A stretch of 64,000 nt of DNA from Steroidobacter sp. (GCA_025929585.1 JAICPY010000005.1:1-64000), one strand, 5' to 3'; shown: positions 35,437 to 44,494, numbered from the stretch's first letter. The notes: generated from the sequence alone by a model not told the origin. Numbers and translations: made by a program.

Positions 35437-36439
35437 TACTGGTTGACCACGAAACAATCTTGCAGAGCTCGGCGCCGAAGAACAGCACCTGGCTCATGAC
35501 CTTCATCCACAGCATGATGACGAGCGCTGCACCGAGCGCGCCGTAGGCACTGACATTGTGGCCGAAGTAAACAGCATAGAGCGCCAACAGTTCTGCGCCA
35601 ATGAACCAAGCCGCGGAGCACAGCAGCGTTGCAGGCCAGATCGTGTGCCATCGCAGCTTGACGGGTGGCAAGAACCGAAAAAGCAGCGCGAACGTAAGTG
35701 GCACGAGTATCAATGAGCCCGACAAAGCCAGCAGCCAGCCGATCGCACCGCCAAGCAACGGTATGTGACTGAAGAGCCCTCCGACCCAGTGCACGATGCC
35801 TATCAGCACCAGCACTGCCAACAGTACCGGTCCGCCTGCGAGCACCATTACAAACGCCATCGACTTCTCGATGACGGTCTCGAGCACTGCGCCGCGCACC
35901 GATCCGGAGGCAAGCGGCGGCTTGTGCTTCCAGACGGCGCGAAACGTGATGCGCAGATGGCCGAACAGCACCGAAGCGGTGACGAGCAAGCCCGTGAGAC
36001 TGATGACGGTCGCAATTCCCGAGCCTTGCTCGATGCGCTCCAGCAACGTTTCGATCGTCTCGCGCAGCGGTGCGCCGAAACTTGTTTGCACCATGACGAG
36101 CACACGTTGCGCTGTATCGGCCGCGATTGTCGACAGTCGCAGCAGCATTCCCGATGCGGCGAGCAGCAGTAACACAAGCGGCACAAGCGAGATGAGAGCG
36201 TAGTACACCATCGCAGTGGCGAAGTAGCGCGCGTAGTCATGCTCGTACTCGCTCCAGGCGATGCGTAACAGACCGCAGAATGCGCGCGCCCGCGAGCCGC
36301 TCGCACCGCGAGCCCTCGCCGCAGCAAGGCGAACCGCCTGTTCGTGCCGCGCGAGCGCGCTCGACCGCGATGAAGGATCGCGATCACTGATCGCATTCTG
36401 CGCGTCAGATGGTGACGGCATACCTGTTTGCAGCCCCAT
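35414..36439 (-). CDS. YihY/virulence factor BrkB family membrane protein
   Basis: About 341 residues from ATG 36439 (GAGGG 9 bp upstream); a TTG at 36478 would add 13 residues. Six membrane helices follow an Ala/Arg-rich cytoplasmic leader. Family signatures are seen: ARYFATAMVYYALISLVPLV, FRAVWKHKPPLASGSVRGAV, FLPPVKLRWHTIWPATLLC and GALGAALVIMLWMKVMSQVL with LFFGAELCK. Despite historical names (RNase BN, BrkB), the family is of unknown function, possibly transport. It follows aspartase by 72 bp and its 3' end overlaps the convergent aminopeptidase gene. Confidence 0.88.
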   Translation of the reverse strand: MGLQTGMPSPSDAQNAISDRDPSSRSSALARHEQAVRLAAARARGASGSRARAFCGLLRIAWSEYEHDYARYFATAMVYYALISLVPLVLLLLAASGMLLRLSTIAADTAQRVLVMVQTSFGAPLRETIETLLERIEQGSGIATVISLTGLLVTASVLFGHLRITFRAVWKHKPPLASGSVRGAVLETVIEKSMAFVMVLAGGPVLLAVLVLIGIVHWVGGLFSHIPLLGGAIGWLLALSGSLILVPLTFALLFRFLPPVKLRWHTIWPATLLCSAAWFIGAELLALYAVYFGHNVSAYGALGAALVIMLWMKVMSQVLFFGAELCKIVSWSTSTNAASTV

Positions 36440-36511
36440 CGCCGGCTGCCCTCGCCGGCTCGCAAACGCGTGCCGCAAGCATATTCAAGTTGCGGCACCG
36501 GCGCCGCGTAG

Positions 36512-38011
36512 TCATGCACCTGTCCTGAAGCTCTCCTCCAGGATCGGCTCGCTACGCGGTGCAGCGCCGGTAAGCGCTTCGCTTGCAAGCAGTTCCGTGA
36601 TCTGCTCCTTGCTCATCAGCCCTGAGGACACCACGAGGTCGGCGATATTGCTGTTGGCGCGCAACGCTTGCTTCGCAAGGTGCGAGGCGGCGCTATATCC
36701 AATGTGCGGCATCAGTGCCGTGATCACGCCGACGAAGGAATCGATTTGCCTGGCGAGGTGTTCCTCATTCGCTGTAATGCCGACCACGCAATTCTCGCGC
36801 AGGGTTGCCATCGCGGCAGTCATCCACTTCAGATTCTCGAACAGAACATGGGCCATGACGGGCTCGAACGCGTTGAGCTGAAGCTGCCCCGCCTCCGCAG
36901 CCATCGTCAGCGTTACATCTCCGCCGGCGACGGCGAAGGCGACCTGGTTCACCACCTCCGGAATCACCGGGTTCACTTTCCCGGGCATGATGCTCGATCC
37001 CGCCTGCCGCGGTGGCAGATTGATTTCGCCAAAGCCAGCTTGAGGACCGGAGCTGAGTAACCGCAGATCGTTGCAGATTTTCGAGAGCTTCATCGCAGTG
37101 CGCTTCAGCGCGCTGGAAAGCTCCATGAACACGGCGACGTCGGTCGTCGCCTCGATCAGATTCGGTGCCGTGACGATGCAATAGCCGGTTATCTCCTCCA
37201 GGTGTCGGCGCGCGGCTGCCGCATACCCAGAGTCAGCGGCAATTCCCGTTCCGATCGCAGTGGCGCCCAAGTTGATTTCCCACAAATGCATCATGATGTT
37301 CCTGAAGACATCGCGATCCTCCGCGAGCGTGACAGCGAATCCCTCGAACTCCTGTTCTAGCGTCATGGGTACGGCGTCCTGCAGTTGTGTGCGGCCCACT
37401 TTGACGATCCCGGCGAACTCGCGTGACTTCTTATCGAAGGCGAGCGCAAGCAATGAAAGCTCATCGAGCAGGCGCTCGATCGACATGCAAAGCCCAATCT
37501 TGAGCGCCGTCGGATAGGTATCGTTCGTGCTCTGACCGCGGTTCGCATCGTCATTCGGATCGAGATACTCGTAGCTTCCCTTGGGACGACCGGCCAGCTC
37601 CAGTCCGCGATTCGCAATGACCTCGTTCACGTTCATGTTCGTAGATGTGCCCGCGCCTCCCTGCATGATATCTACGACGAACTGGTCTCGAAGCTTGCCG
37701 TCCTTGATCTCCTCGCACACACGGTCGATCAATTGCGCTTGATCGCGATCCAGCACACCGAGCTGCGCATTCGCCCTCGCTGCCGCCTGCTTCACACAAG
37801 CGTAGCCGTAGATCAAATCAGGGTAGATCGAAATCGGCCGGCCGCTGATCGCGAAATTATCCAGAGCGCGACTAACGTTGATGCCCCAATAGGCATCTGC
37901 CGGTATCGCTTTGCTGCCGAGGCTGTCGGTCTCATATCGAGTTGCACCGTGGACAGGCGGCTGTGTGTGTATGCACTCATGGAACGCCGTCTCCGCGCGC
38001 TGATCTCTCAT
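36512..38011 (-). CDS. aspA: Aspartate ammonia-lyase
   Basis: 499 residues. It belongs to the aspartase/fumarase superfamily. GSSIMPGKVNPVIPEVVNQ near 335-345 (SS loop with catalytic Ser) has the VNPVIPEVVNQ ending typical of aspartases, rather than the fumarase VNPTQCEA. TSTNMNVNEVIANR and NDDANRGQSTNDTYPTAL support this. The enzyme releases ammonia from aspartate to give fumarate. Start ATG 38011 has AGGAGAGG upstream. It lies 49 bp after the asparaginase gene in the same operon, so asparagine can go to aspartate and then to fumarate plus two ammonia. Fumarate could serve as an anaerobic electron acceptor (inference). Confidence 0.92.
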   Translation of the reverse strand: MRDQRAETAFHECIHTQPPVHGATRYETDSLGSKAIPADAYWGINVSRALDNFAISGRPISIYPDLIYGYACVKQAAARANAQLGVLDRDQAQLIDRVCEEIKDGKLRDQFVVDIMQGGAGTSTNMNVNEVIANRGLELAGRPKGSYEYLDPNDDANRGQSTNDTYPTALKIGLCMSIERLLDELSLLALAFDKKSREFAGIVKVGRTQLQDAVPMTLEQEFEGFAVTLAEDRDVFRNIMMHLWEINLGATAIGTGIAADSGYAAAARRHLEEITGYCIVTAPNLIEATTDVAVFMELSSALKRTAMKLSKICNDLRLLSSGPQAGFGEINLPPRQAGSSIMPGKVNPVIPEVVNQVAFAVAGGDVTLTMAAEAGQLQLNAFEPVMAHVLFENLKWMTAAMATLRENCVVGITANEEHLARQIDSFVGVITALMPHIGYSAASHLAKQALRANSNIADLVVSSGLMSKEQITELLASEALTGAAPRSEPILEESFRTGA

Positions 38012-38060
38012 GGTCCTCTCCTGAATGTTTGCCGAAGCAACAAGACAGCGCCGCTCGAAG

Positions 38061-39047
38061 TCAGTAACGGTAGAAGGCGTCTTGTATGGCGCTGCGATCC
38101 TTGCCATGAGCAAGGCACAGTTGCAGTAACACGCGGCTCTTCTGCGGATTGAGTTGGTCTGCGGCCACGAAACCGAGGGCATCGTCATCTACCTCGATAC
38201 CTCGGGCGACTTCCCCGCTTCCGACTCGAGTACTGCGTACGACGATGACGCCGCTTGCTGCCGCGTCAGCGAGCGCGTGTGCAATCGATATAGGTACGTT
38301 GCCGTTGCCGAGGCCTGCGACGACGATGCCGCGCGCACCGTTCGACACGCTGTCGCGCACGCAATCCGTCGACATGCCCGTGTAGGCATACAGTATGTCG
38401 ACACGCGGCAAGCGCGTCATATTGTCCATCAAGAACTCGGAGTCCGCGGTGTGGCATCTTGACGGCGTGCGAAAGTAGCGAACCTTACCGAAGCTGGCCG
38501 TCCCTAGCAGTCCTGGCCCCGGCGACACGAACGCGTGCACATCGGTGGTGTTCCCTTTCGTGACATCGCGCGCACAGTGAAGATCATCGTTGATCACCAC
38601 GATGACGCCTCGCCCGTGTGCATTGCGATCGGCGGCAACAGCTACAGCATTGTAAAGATTGAGCGGCCCATCCGCGCTCAATGAATTCGCGGGTCTCATT
38701 GCCCCTGTCAGGACGACGGGATTGCGGCTGTCGATGCACAGATGCAGAAAGTATCCGGTCTCCTCGGCGGTGTCGGTACCGTGCGTGACTACGACGCCAT
38801 CGGCCTCCCCTGCATTGAAGAGCGCGTTGATGCGCGCCGCGAGACTGCACCAAAGTATATCGCTCATATCTTGACTGCCCGTTTGCGAGAACTGCTCGCC
38901 ATGCAAGATTGCGAGCGAGCGAACGCCGGGCACCGCGGCAATCAGTGGCCCGACGCCAATCTCGGCAGAGCGATACCTCGACGCGGTTTCACTCGCCGCT
39001 TCTCCTGCGATCGTGCCGCCCGTCCCCAATATGCGCACTCTTTGCAT
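38061..39047 (-). CDS. L-asparaginase (type II-like, cytoplasmic form)
   Basis: 328 residues. The catalytic threonines are visible in ILGTGGTIAGEA (about 7-18) and VVTHGTDTAEETGYFLHL (about 86-100). GAMRPANSLSADGP follows. The sequence resembles the AnsB group, but no signal peptide precedes the first motif, so the enzyme should be cytoplasmic. It hydrolyses asparagine to aspartate and ammonia. A longer frame to 39116 would include palindrome site 7 and is rejected; ATG 39047 leaves the site 53 bp upstream. It is first in an operon with aspartase and probably YihY. Confidence 0.92.
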   Translation of the reverse strand: MQRVRILGTGGTIAGEAASETASRYRSAEIGVGPLIAAVPGVRSLAILHGEQFSQTGSQDMSDILWCSLAARINALFNAGEADGVVVTHGTDTAEETGYFLHLCIDSRNPVVLTGAMRPANSLSADGPLNLYNAVAVAADRNAHGRGVIVVINDDLHCARDVTKGNTTDVHAFVSPGPGLLGTASFGKVRYFRTPSRCHTADSEFLMDNMTRLPRVDILYAYTGMSTDCVRDSVSNGARGIVVAGLGNGNVPISIAHALADAAASGVIVVRSTRVGSGEVARGIEVDDDALGFVAADQLNPQKSRVLLQLCLAHGKDRSAIQDAFYRY

Positions 39048-39099
39048 CGCCGCTCCACTTGACCGGTTGCAGGCTGGCACCTGAAGGAGTCGGATCGCA

Positions 39100-39117
39100 A
39101 TTAGCCCCTGGTCCAAT
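39100..39117. promoter_or_regulatory. 18-bp palindrome, site 7
   Basis: ATTAGCCCCTGGTCCAAT, 53 bp upstream of asparaginase and 146 bp upstream of the divergent DUF481 gene. Confidence 0.6.
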
Positions 39118-39262
39118 GAACGGGACCGAGGCTTCCACCATACGATCTAGCTGGCCGCTCGTTTGTTTATGGCAGGCGAGGCTCCGTGATCTCGAAGATC
39201 ACGGTAGTACGTTCACCGCCTTGCCATCGGCGATGCTCCGCACCGCTGAACGAGGCGTTCTT

Positions 39263-40273
39263 ATGCGAACACTATTTCAACCATCGTCGTTCCTTGCGTT
39301 CCTGCTGTGGACCGCGAGCGGTCACGCCGCGGATGACTTCGTCGCGCTTTCGAGCGGCAATCGAATGAGCGGAGAGATCGAGAGGCTTTCCCGCGGCCAG
39401 CTGTTCTTCTCCATCGATGGCGCCGGCACAGTCGAGATCGATTGGCAGAACATCATGTCTCTGCGCAGCCCGCGCACGTTCGACGTGGAATTGACGTCTG
39501 GGCAACGATACATAGGAGAGATCGTTTCGCTGTCGGCAGGCGCGCTAAAGATCCGTACTGCTACGGGCGTGGAAACGATCGATATGAAGCAGTTGGTCCG
39601 GATCGAACCGATCCACGCCGATTTCACCGACCGAATGTCCGGATCCATCGATTTAGGGTTCGATTTCCTGACGGCGCACGATGAGATCGATTGGACGCTC
39701 AATGCCAAGGTCGAGCACCGCACGCTGAATTATCTGACGCAGAGCTCGATCAGCTCGCTCCTGCGTCGGCATGACGATGAGACCACGCAACGTCGCAATC
39801 ATTTCGAGATCGGATCGCGCCGGCTGCTCGAGAATCGCTGGTTCGTGCTCGGTCAACTCGAAGCCGAAGAGGATCGAGAGCTCGATCTCGACTCGAGATT
39901 TCTTATCTTGGGCGCGCTCGGACGCTCCCTCGTGCAAACCAACCGTACCGTTCTGTCCGCGTACGCCGGCGTTGATCTGAGCCGCGAAAGATTCCGTGGA
40001 CTGGACACGCAGAACGAGCCGGAAATCCTCGCTGCTCTCGAATGGGATTGGTTCGATGCCGGCTCGGATACCGAGCTCATGATCGAGGCCACCAGCTACT
40101 TCGGTGTCGATATCTCTCGCGTCCGCTTCGAGCTCCAAAGCAGCTTACGACGCGATATCTTCAGCAATTTCTATTGGAGCTTGAATCTGTTCGAAAGTTA
40201 CAACAGCGATCCGCCGGAGGGCCTCGAGAAGAGTGACCTCGGCCTATCGATCACCATCGGTCGATCGTTCTGA
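39263..40273 (+). CDS. Exported DUF481 family protein
   Basis: 336 residues. A signal peptide (FLAFLLWTASGHA, cleavage before ADD) is followed by a short beta region (GNRMSGEIERLSRGQLFFSI, then DGAGTVEIDW). A DUF481 beta-barrel-like domain runs from about 120 to the end and finishes in Phe (SITIGRSF), the outer-membrane barrel signature. Relatives are small salt-induced outer-membrane proteins such as E. coli YdiY. ATG 39263 is preferred; longer frames upstream lack a ribosome site and cross the control region. The 3' end overlaps the convergent FixJ-type gene by 76 bp. Confidence 0.85.
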   Translation: MRTLFQPSSFLAFLLWTASGHAADDFVALSSGNRMSGEIERLSRGQLFFSIDGAGTVEIDWQNIMSLRSPRTFDVELTSGQRYIGEIVSLSAGALKIRTATGVETIDMKQLVRIEPIHADFTDRMSGSIDLGFDFLTAHDEIDWTLNAKVEHRTLNYLTQSSISSLLRRHDDETTQRRNHFEIGSRRLLENRWFVLGQLEAEEDRELDLDSRFLILGALGRSLVQTNRTVLSAYAGVDLSRERFRGLDTQNEPEILAALEWDWFDAGSDTELMIEATSYFGVDISRVRFELQSSLRRDIFSNFYWSLNLFESYNSDPPEGLEKSDLGLSITIGRSF

Positions 40274-40947
40274 CCCACAGCATGCTCGACACGTATGTCC
40301 GAGCGGATCGGGCCGGCTATGGTGTCAGTCGGAGTACCGACTCCGACGGAGGCGGCGATCCGCACCAGTTGCGCAAGTGAACGCACACCCATCTTCTGCA
40401 TGACACGCGCACGATGAACCTTGATCGTCTTCACAACGGTACCCAGCTCCGCGGCGATCTGCTTATTCAAGCGGCCCGCGACGACGTGCGCGAGCACTTG
40501 CCGCTCACGCGGCGTGAGCGTTTCAAGCCTCTCGACTACCGCATGACGGCGCGAGCCCCGCGCACGTTCCTCGGCATCGATGCGCAGCCCTTCGTCGATC
40601 GCTGAGAACAAATCGCGATTCTCGACCGGCTTGGTCAGGAATGTGACTGCACCCGCTCGCATGGCTGTCACGCTGGTTGCGATACTGCCGTTGCCGCTGA
40701 GAAAGATGACGGGGCGGGGGCATCCGGAGGCCGCCAGCGATGCTTGTACCTCGAGCCCATTCATATCGGGCATAGCCAAATCGAGGATTACGCAACCCGC
40801 GAGATCCGGATCGTGTGCAGCCAAAAACTCTGCTGACGAGCTGAACAGTCTTACATCGTAAGCAGCCGATCGCAGCAGTCGCCCCAAAGCGCGACGTACG
40901 TCCGCGTCGTCATCGACAACAAAAACAGTGGCCATCGGCTTACCCAT
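40198..40947 (-). CDS. FixJ-type response regulator (REC-HTH)
   Basis: 249 residues. REC: TVFVVDDDADVRRALGRLL, phosphoacceptor in CVILDLAMPDMNG, switch Ser in IFLSGNGS and Lys in FLTKPVE. The LuxR-type HTH is canonical: LTPRERQVLAHVVAGRLNKQ, then TVVKTIKVHRARVMQKM. A 45-residue tail after the HTH is unusual for FixJ and overlaps the convergent DUF481 gene by 76 bp. It is downstream of, and in line with, the PAS histidine kinase at 41096 (148 bp gap), its probable partner. With the regulator at 12990 it is a candidate binder of the 18-bp palindrome. Confidence 0.9.
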   Translation of the reverse strand: MGKPMATVFVVDDDADVRRALGRLLRSAAYDVRLFSSSAEFLAAHDPDLAGCVILDLAMPDMNGLEVQASLAASGCPRPVIFLSGNGSIATSVTAMRAGAVTFLTKPVENRDLFSAIDEGLRIDAEERARGSRRHAVVERLETLTPRERQVLAHVVAGRLNKQIAAELGTVVKTIKVHRARVMQKMGVRSLAQLVRIAASVGVGTPTDTIAGPIRSDIRVEHAVGQNDRPMVIDRPRSLFSRPSGGSLL

Positions 40948-41095
40948 TCCTTTCTCCGTGGATGTTTCGCCAGGAGCCGCACACTGAAACTCCCTTCTGC
41001 GTACATTTCAATGACGACTTTCCCCGGCGAGTACGATAATGCCCCCGACCCTGCAGTGTTATATACGTATGACTATCCGCGTTGCATCGAAGCTC

Positions 41096-42274
41096 TCACG
41101 ATAGCTGATACATCTCGCGCCGCGGCAAGCGCATCACGAACTCGCTACCGCAACCTGGCCCGCCGCTATAGGCAGAGAGCGAACCGCCGTGCAAGTGTAC
41201 GAGCTCGCGTGCAACGGCCAGTCCAATACCGAGCCCACCCATCGAGGCATCGGAGGGGCCTGAAGCCTGTGCAAATATATCGAAAACGCGTGGCAGCAGA
41301 TCCGCAGAGATGCCGATGCCGTTGTCCCGAACGCGCACGACCGCGACACCTTCGAGTGATTCGAGCAGAACCGAAATACAACCCTCCGGATGGGTGTACT
41401 TCGCCGCGTTGAGCAGGAGGTTGGTGAGGACCTGGCAGAGCCTGACCGCGTCAGCGTCCACTGTGACGGTACCGGAAGGCACATCGATCGTGAGCCGATG
41501 TCTTCGAAGCTCGACCAGGGGCCGTGCCGCCTCGATCGCAGTCTTGATCACCTCGCACAGATCGACCGGTCCTTTCTGAATATCGACTTTGCCGCGCGCG
41601 ACACGCGACACGTCCAAGAGATCATTCACGAGCCGCGTGAGCTGCTTCAACTGGCGCTGGATCACGCCGCGTGCAGCATCTACGGCGTGCGGATCGCGGC
41701 AACATCTTGCAAGCATCTCTGTTGCGTTCGCAATGGGAGCAAGCGGATTGCGAAGCTCGTGCAACAACGTAGCGAGGAACCGCTCCTTACCGAGAAGCAA
41801 CGCCAGCAATTCTTCTTCTCTGCGCTTCTGTTCGTCGATACGCGTGGCCGTTATGAACCAACGGTCCGAGCTTCCGGAGCGCTCGAGCTGCGTTCCGCGC
41901 TCCAGATACCAATGTGCAATCCCATCGCAATCCGATCGCACGCGATACTCGACTTCGTACGGGTAGCCGCTTTGCAGTGCGCGGCGCCACATGCCAAGCC
42001 ATCGCTGCCGATCCTCGCTGTGAAGAAGCCGTTCCGGGATGATGTATTCGACCGCATGTCCCTCGCACGAGCCAAGGCGCCTTCGCACCCCTGAGTTGCA
42101 ATAAAGGAACCGCCCATCGACGCTCGCGGTCCAAACGAGCTGCGGGACCGCATCGAGCAAGTTCGCCAGTCGCGGCATCTCCTCGCAGGGTGCTTGCTCC
42201 GCCGGAGTTCCGAGCATCGGCGGGTGAGAGCCGACGAACCCGGAAGCGCCGGTTACATCGTAAGAGGTGTGCAT
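41096..42274 (-). CDS. Soluble PAS sensor histidine kinase
   Basis: About 392 residues from ATG 42274 (GTG 42286 also possible). There are no membrane segments. A PAS domain (about 35-150) has VPQLVWTASVDGRFLYCNSG and the PAC ending WFITATRIDEQKRREEE. The H-box is LLHELRNPLAPIANATEML with His near 172, a different subtype from the AHxxNQPL kinases in the window. HATPase has LTNLLLNAAKYTHPEGC, RVRDNGIGIS and GGLGIGLAVARELVHLHGG. It lies 28 bp after the gene for an exported protein in the sortase operon and upstream of a FixJ-type regulator. A sortase/two-component unit is likely. Confidence 0.9.
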   Translation of the reverse strand: MHTSYDVTGASGFVGSHPPMLGTPAEQAPCEEMPRLANLLDAVPQLVWTASVDGRFLYCNSGVRRRLGSCEGHAVEYIIPERLLHSEDRQRWLGMWRRALQSGYPYEVEYRVRSDCDGIAHWYLERGTQLERSGSSDRWFITATRIDEQKRREEELLALLLGKERFLATLLHELRNPLAPIANATEMLARCCRDPHAVDAARGVIQRQLKQLTRLVNDLLDVSRVARGKVDIQKGPVDLCEVIKTAIEAARPLVELRRHRLTIDVPSGTVTVDADAVRLCQVLTNLLLNAAKYTHPEGCISVLLESLEGVAVVRVRDNGIGISADLLPRVFDIFAQASGPSDASMGGLGIGLAVARELVHLHGGSLSAYSGGPGCGSEFVMRLPRREMYQLS

Positions 42275-42302
42275 TGACGAACTCACTGAGGGCGGGACAA
42301 CT

Positions 42303-42869
42303 TCACTGCGCGGGCCGCACGTTCACAGCGACAGCCTCCGTGTACATGACTTGTACCTCATCGCCGCGTTTCAGCTCGCGAATGAAAGCCTGTGCTCCTG
42401 GATCCTCCACGGCCACGGTGCGCGTGATCCCGTCCGGGCGCGTAAACGTCACAGTGTCGAACGAAGTGTCGACGGAGTCGATCGAGACAGTGGTCGCAAT
42501 AGTGGAGCCCACGCCCTTGGCTGGCTGCGCACCTTCGGGTGCACGAGCAGTCGCAGTGGCTTTCTTTACGCCCTCAACGCCCTCGCCTTTCGGCTTCACG
42601 TCCGCCGCAAGCGCCACTCGATAGCTCGCCACTACGCGGTCACCCTCGTTGATCTGCTCCAGGTTACGAACTTGCGGGCCGGCAACGATGAGCGTACGCG
42701 CATCGTCCTCACCGCGAAGGACGAGCGTTCGATCTTCATGGTCGACCGATTCGACTTCAGCCGTGACCTCCTTTAAGACTTCTGAAGAGAATGATTTCGG
42801 CTGCTGCGCGAACGCGCCATGTGACGCGAAGGCTGCAACACCGATGAGAATGGCTGCACGTGGAATCAT
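42303..42869 (-). CDS. Exported protein of unknown function in the sortase operon
   Basis: 188 residues with a clear signal peptide (ILIGVAAFASHGAFA). The mature part has VTAEVESVDHEDRTLVLRGE and INEGDRVVASYRVALAADV. The C-terminal half repeats the same small beta module (VDTSFDTVTFTRPDGITRTV, LKRGDEVQVMYTEAVAVNV). This suggests two tandem OB-like or DUF5666-like domains. No enzyme motif is seen. It lies 47 bp after the sortase substrate gene and 28 bp before the kinase gene, so it belongs to the same transcript. Confidence 0.75.
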   Translation of the reverse strand: MIPRAAILIGVAAFASHGAFAQQPKSFSSEVLKEVTAEVESVDHEDRTLVLRGEDDARTLIVAGPQVRNLEQINEGDRVVASYRVALAADVKPKGEGVEGVKKATATARAPEGAQPAKGVGSTIATTVSIDSVDTSFDTVTFTRPDGITRTVAVEDPGAQAFIRELKRGDEVQVMYTEAVAVNVRPAQ

Positions 42870-42916
42870 GACTATCTCCTATGCACTTGTGATGACGACC
42901 GGAGCGAGCGTGTGTT

Positions 42917-43582
42917 TCATGCGCTCGATGGCATGCGGGCCAATCGCTTGCGCCTTAAGGAACGCACGCCGCGGATGGCCCTTGCGCCTACCGCCGCCGC
43001 GATGAAGAACAGCCCCATGGTCGCAACCAAAGGTGCCGGGCCGGCAGTGTCCGGCATAGCCAAGTCTTCTTCTGCGCTCGCAAGCTGTGTTTGGTCGGCC
43101 TCGCGATCTGCCTCACCTGCGGCGGACTGATTCGCCGGCTCTAGAACGAGGGGTGTGACGTGCCAAGCTTGCGCCGGTGTGGCTGGAGCAAGTGCCACCA
43201 TGGGACGGTCCACTCTCACGTAAGCGGTGAGCTCTTGATTGGGTGCGAGATCCCTGACGCGCGTCGGCTCGCCTTCGACAAGAACGCGAAAATCAGGCTG
43301 TGCCGTGATGCTTGTTCTCGGCCCCCGAGATCCGTCTGGATAGTTGAAGCGCACGTGCAGCGTGTTGCCACGCACGCGCTCGAGCTGAACTCTGAATACC
43401 GCGTACTCTTGCCCTCCTCTGGAAATGACATCGAGGCACGATTCCGATGCATTGGGAAAGCGGTTGAGAATATCCTCGCTGAATTGCGCGCTTTTGCAGG
43501 CCATCGGATTCTGTCCGTGCGCGGCATTACCCGCGAACAAGAACAGGCTCGCGCATGCGAGTAGAACGGAATGCGCTCTCAT
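42917..43582 (-). CDS. Exported protein with C-terminal LPxTA-type sorting signal (sortase substrate)
   Basis: 221 residues. There is an N-terminal signal peptide (LLACASLFLFAGNAAHG). The mature domain is beta-rich with few Cys and no known fold recognised. The C-terminus is tripartite as in sortase substrates: MPDTAGPAPL near 176, hydrophobic helix VATMGLFFIAAAVGARAI, and basic tail RSLRRKR. A methionine replaces the usual leucine of LPxTA/LPxTG. Its ATG overlaps the stop of the class D-like sortase by 4 bp, strong support for an enzyme-substrate pair. In Gram-negative bacteria such pairs are known but their anchoring target is unclear. Confidence 0.82.
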   Translation of the reverse strand: MRAHSVLLACASLFLFAGNAAHGQNPMACKSAQFSEDILNRFPNASESCLDVISRGGQEYAVFRVQLERVRGNTLHVRFNYPDGSRGPRTSITAQPDFRVLVEGEPTRVRDLAPNQELTAYVRVDRPMVALAPATPAQAWHVTPLVLEPANQSAAGEADREADQTQLASAEEDLAMPDTAGPAPLVATMGLFFIAAAVGARAIRGVRSLRRKRLARMPSSA

Positions 43583-44376
43583 ATTGATCTCCTTGGCTCC
43601 ATTGAAGACCTCAGCACGGAATGCCTTGGCACGGGTACGGATCGGTCATGGCTGGACACCAGCTCGCTGCGCACGATGAAACGCTGAGGAGCGCGGCCCA
43701 CGAAATAAAATGGATAGCAGGTTACGAGCGTCAACGTCGGTGAGTGTGTATTGCGAAGGAGCGAGGTGTCATGACGCTCTACGACGGCCACGCTGGATAC
43801 TCGATAGAGAAGGTCACGATCGCGCGTGCGTATCTCGATACCATCGCCCTTCTTGATGTCTTTCAATGCTCGGAAATGGCCGTCGCGGTGGCCCGCAATG
43901 CCCGCGTTTCCAGAATCGCCTGGGGCGGCCATTGCAGCCACCAAGCCGACGCCGCGATTCAAGTGCAGCTCACGGGTGTCGATATAGATGGGAGCTGCGA
44001 GATCGAGCGACGGAATAACGAGCGCACCCACGAGAGCGTCCGGCGGCGGTGCCGATGTCGAGCTATACAAGCGCCGGCGGGAGTCGGACCACAAAGAAGT
44101 GTCCGTCGCTTGCTCATCGAACCATGACAAGTCTCTCGAACCGTTGGCAATCGCATCCACGCGCAGCAGCATATAAAGCGAAACCAATACGAGCCCGATC
44201 TTCAACAGCGTGAGCTCCGGTGCTTCGGACTGCAGCCGATAGTCGTCGAAAATCCCTCGCGGCCTTTCTCGCGTCTTGCGGCTCGGACTACACGCCACCC
44301 GGATCATGCCGACAAGCTTCGAGGCGATCGATGTGGCTTGTGCGCGTATGACGCTCATGGTCTTGCGGATACTCAT
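43579..44376 (-). CDS. Sortase (class D-like)
   Basis: 265 residues from ATG 44376. A cytoplasmic basic segment and one membrane helix (about 56-74, LLKIGLVLVSLYMLL) precede the sortase barrel: VGALVIPSLDLAAPIYI, then AGHRDGHFRALKDI with His163, TLVTCYPF with Cys220, and APQRFIVR with Arg232. The His-Cys-Arg triad is complete. The enzyme cleaves sorting signals and transfers the protein to an amine nucleophile on the outer face of the inner membrane. It is the first gene of a five-gene run (substrate, exported protein, kinase, FixJ-type regulator), with palindrome site 8 located 119 bp upstream. Confidence 0.88.
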   Translation of the reverse strand: MSIRKTMSVIRAQATSIASKLVGMIRVACSPSRKTRERPRGIFDDYRLQSEAPELTLLKIGLVLVSLYMLLRVDAIANGSRDLSWFDEQATDTSLWSDSRRRLYSSTSAPPPDALVGALVIPSLDLAAPIYIDTRELHLNRGVGLVAAMAAPGDSGNAGIAGHRDGHFRALKDIKKGDGIEIRTRDRDLLYRVSSVAVVERHDTSLLRNTHSPTLTLVTCYPFYFVGRAPQRFIVRSELVSSHDRSVPVPRHSVLRSSMEPRRSI

Positions 44377-44494
44377 TACGGACCCACTCTCATTTGCCTG
44401 CAGTAACACTGCACGCGCTTTTGTCTAGCTTGAAGACGTTCGCTTGCGAGTCAACGTCGATGCTGGAGCCTGTGACGTTGAAGCGAGTCACTCA

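Noticed and set aside
36512-38011. Fumarase C as the identity of the lyase
   Set aside because: The active-site loop ends VNPVIPEVVNQ, which is the aspartase form; linkage to asparaginase also favours aspartase.
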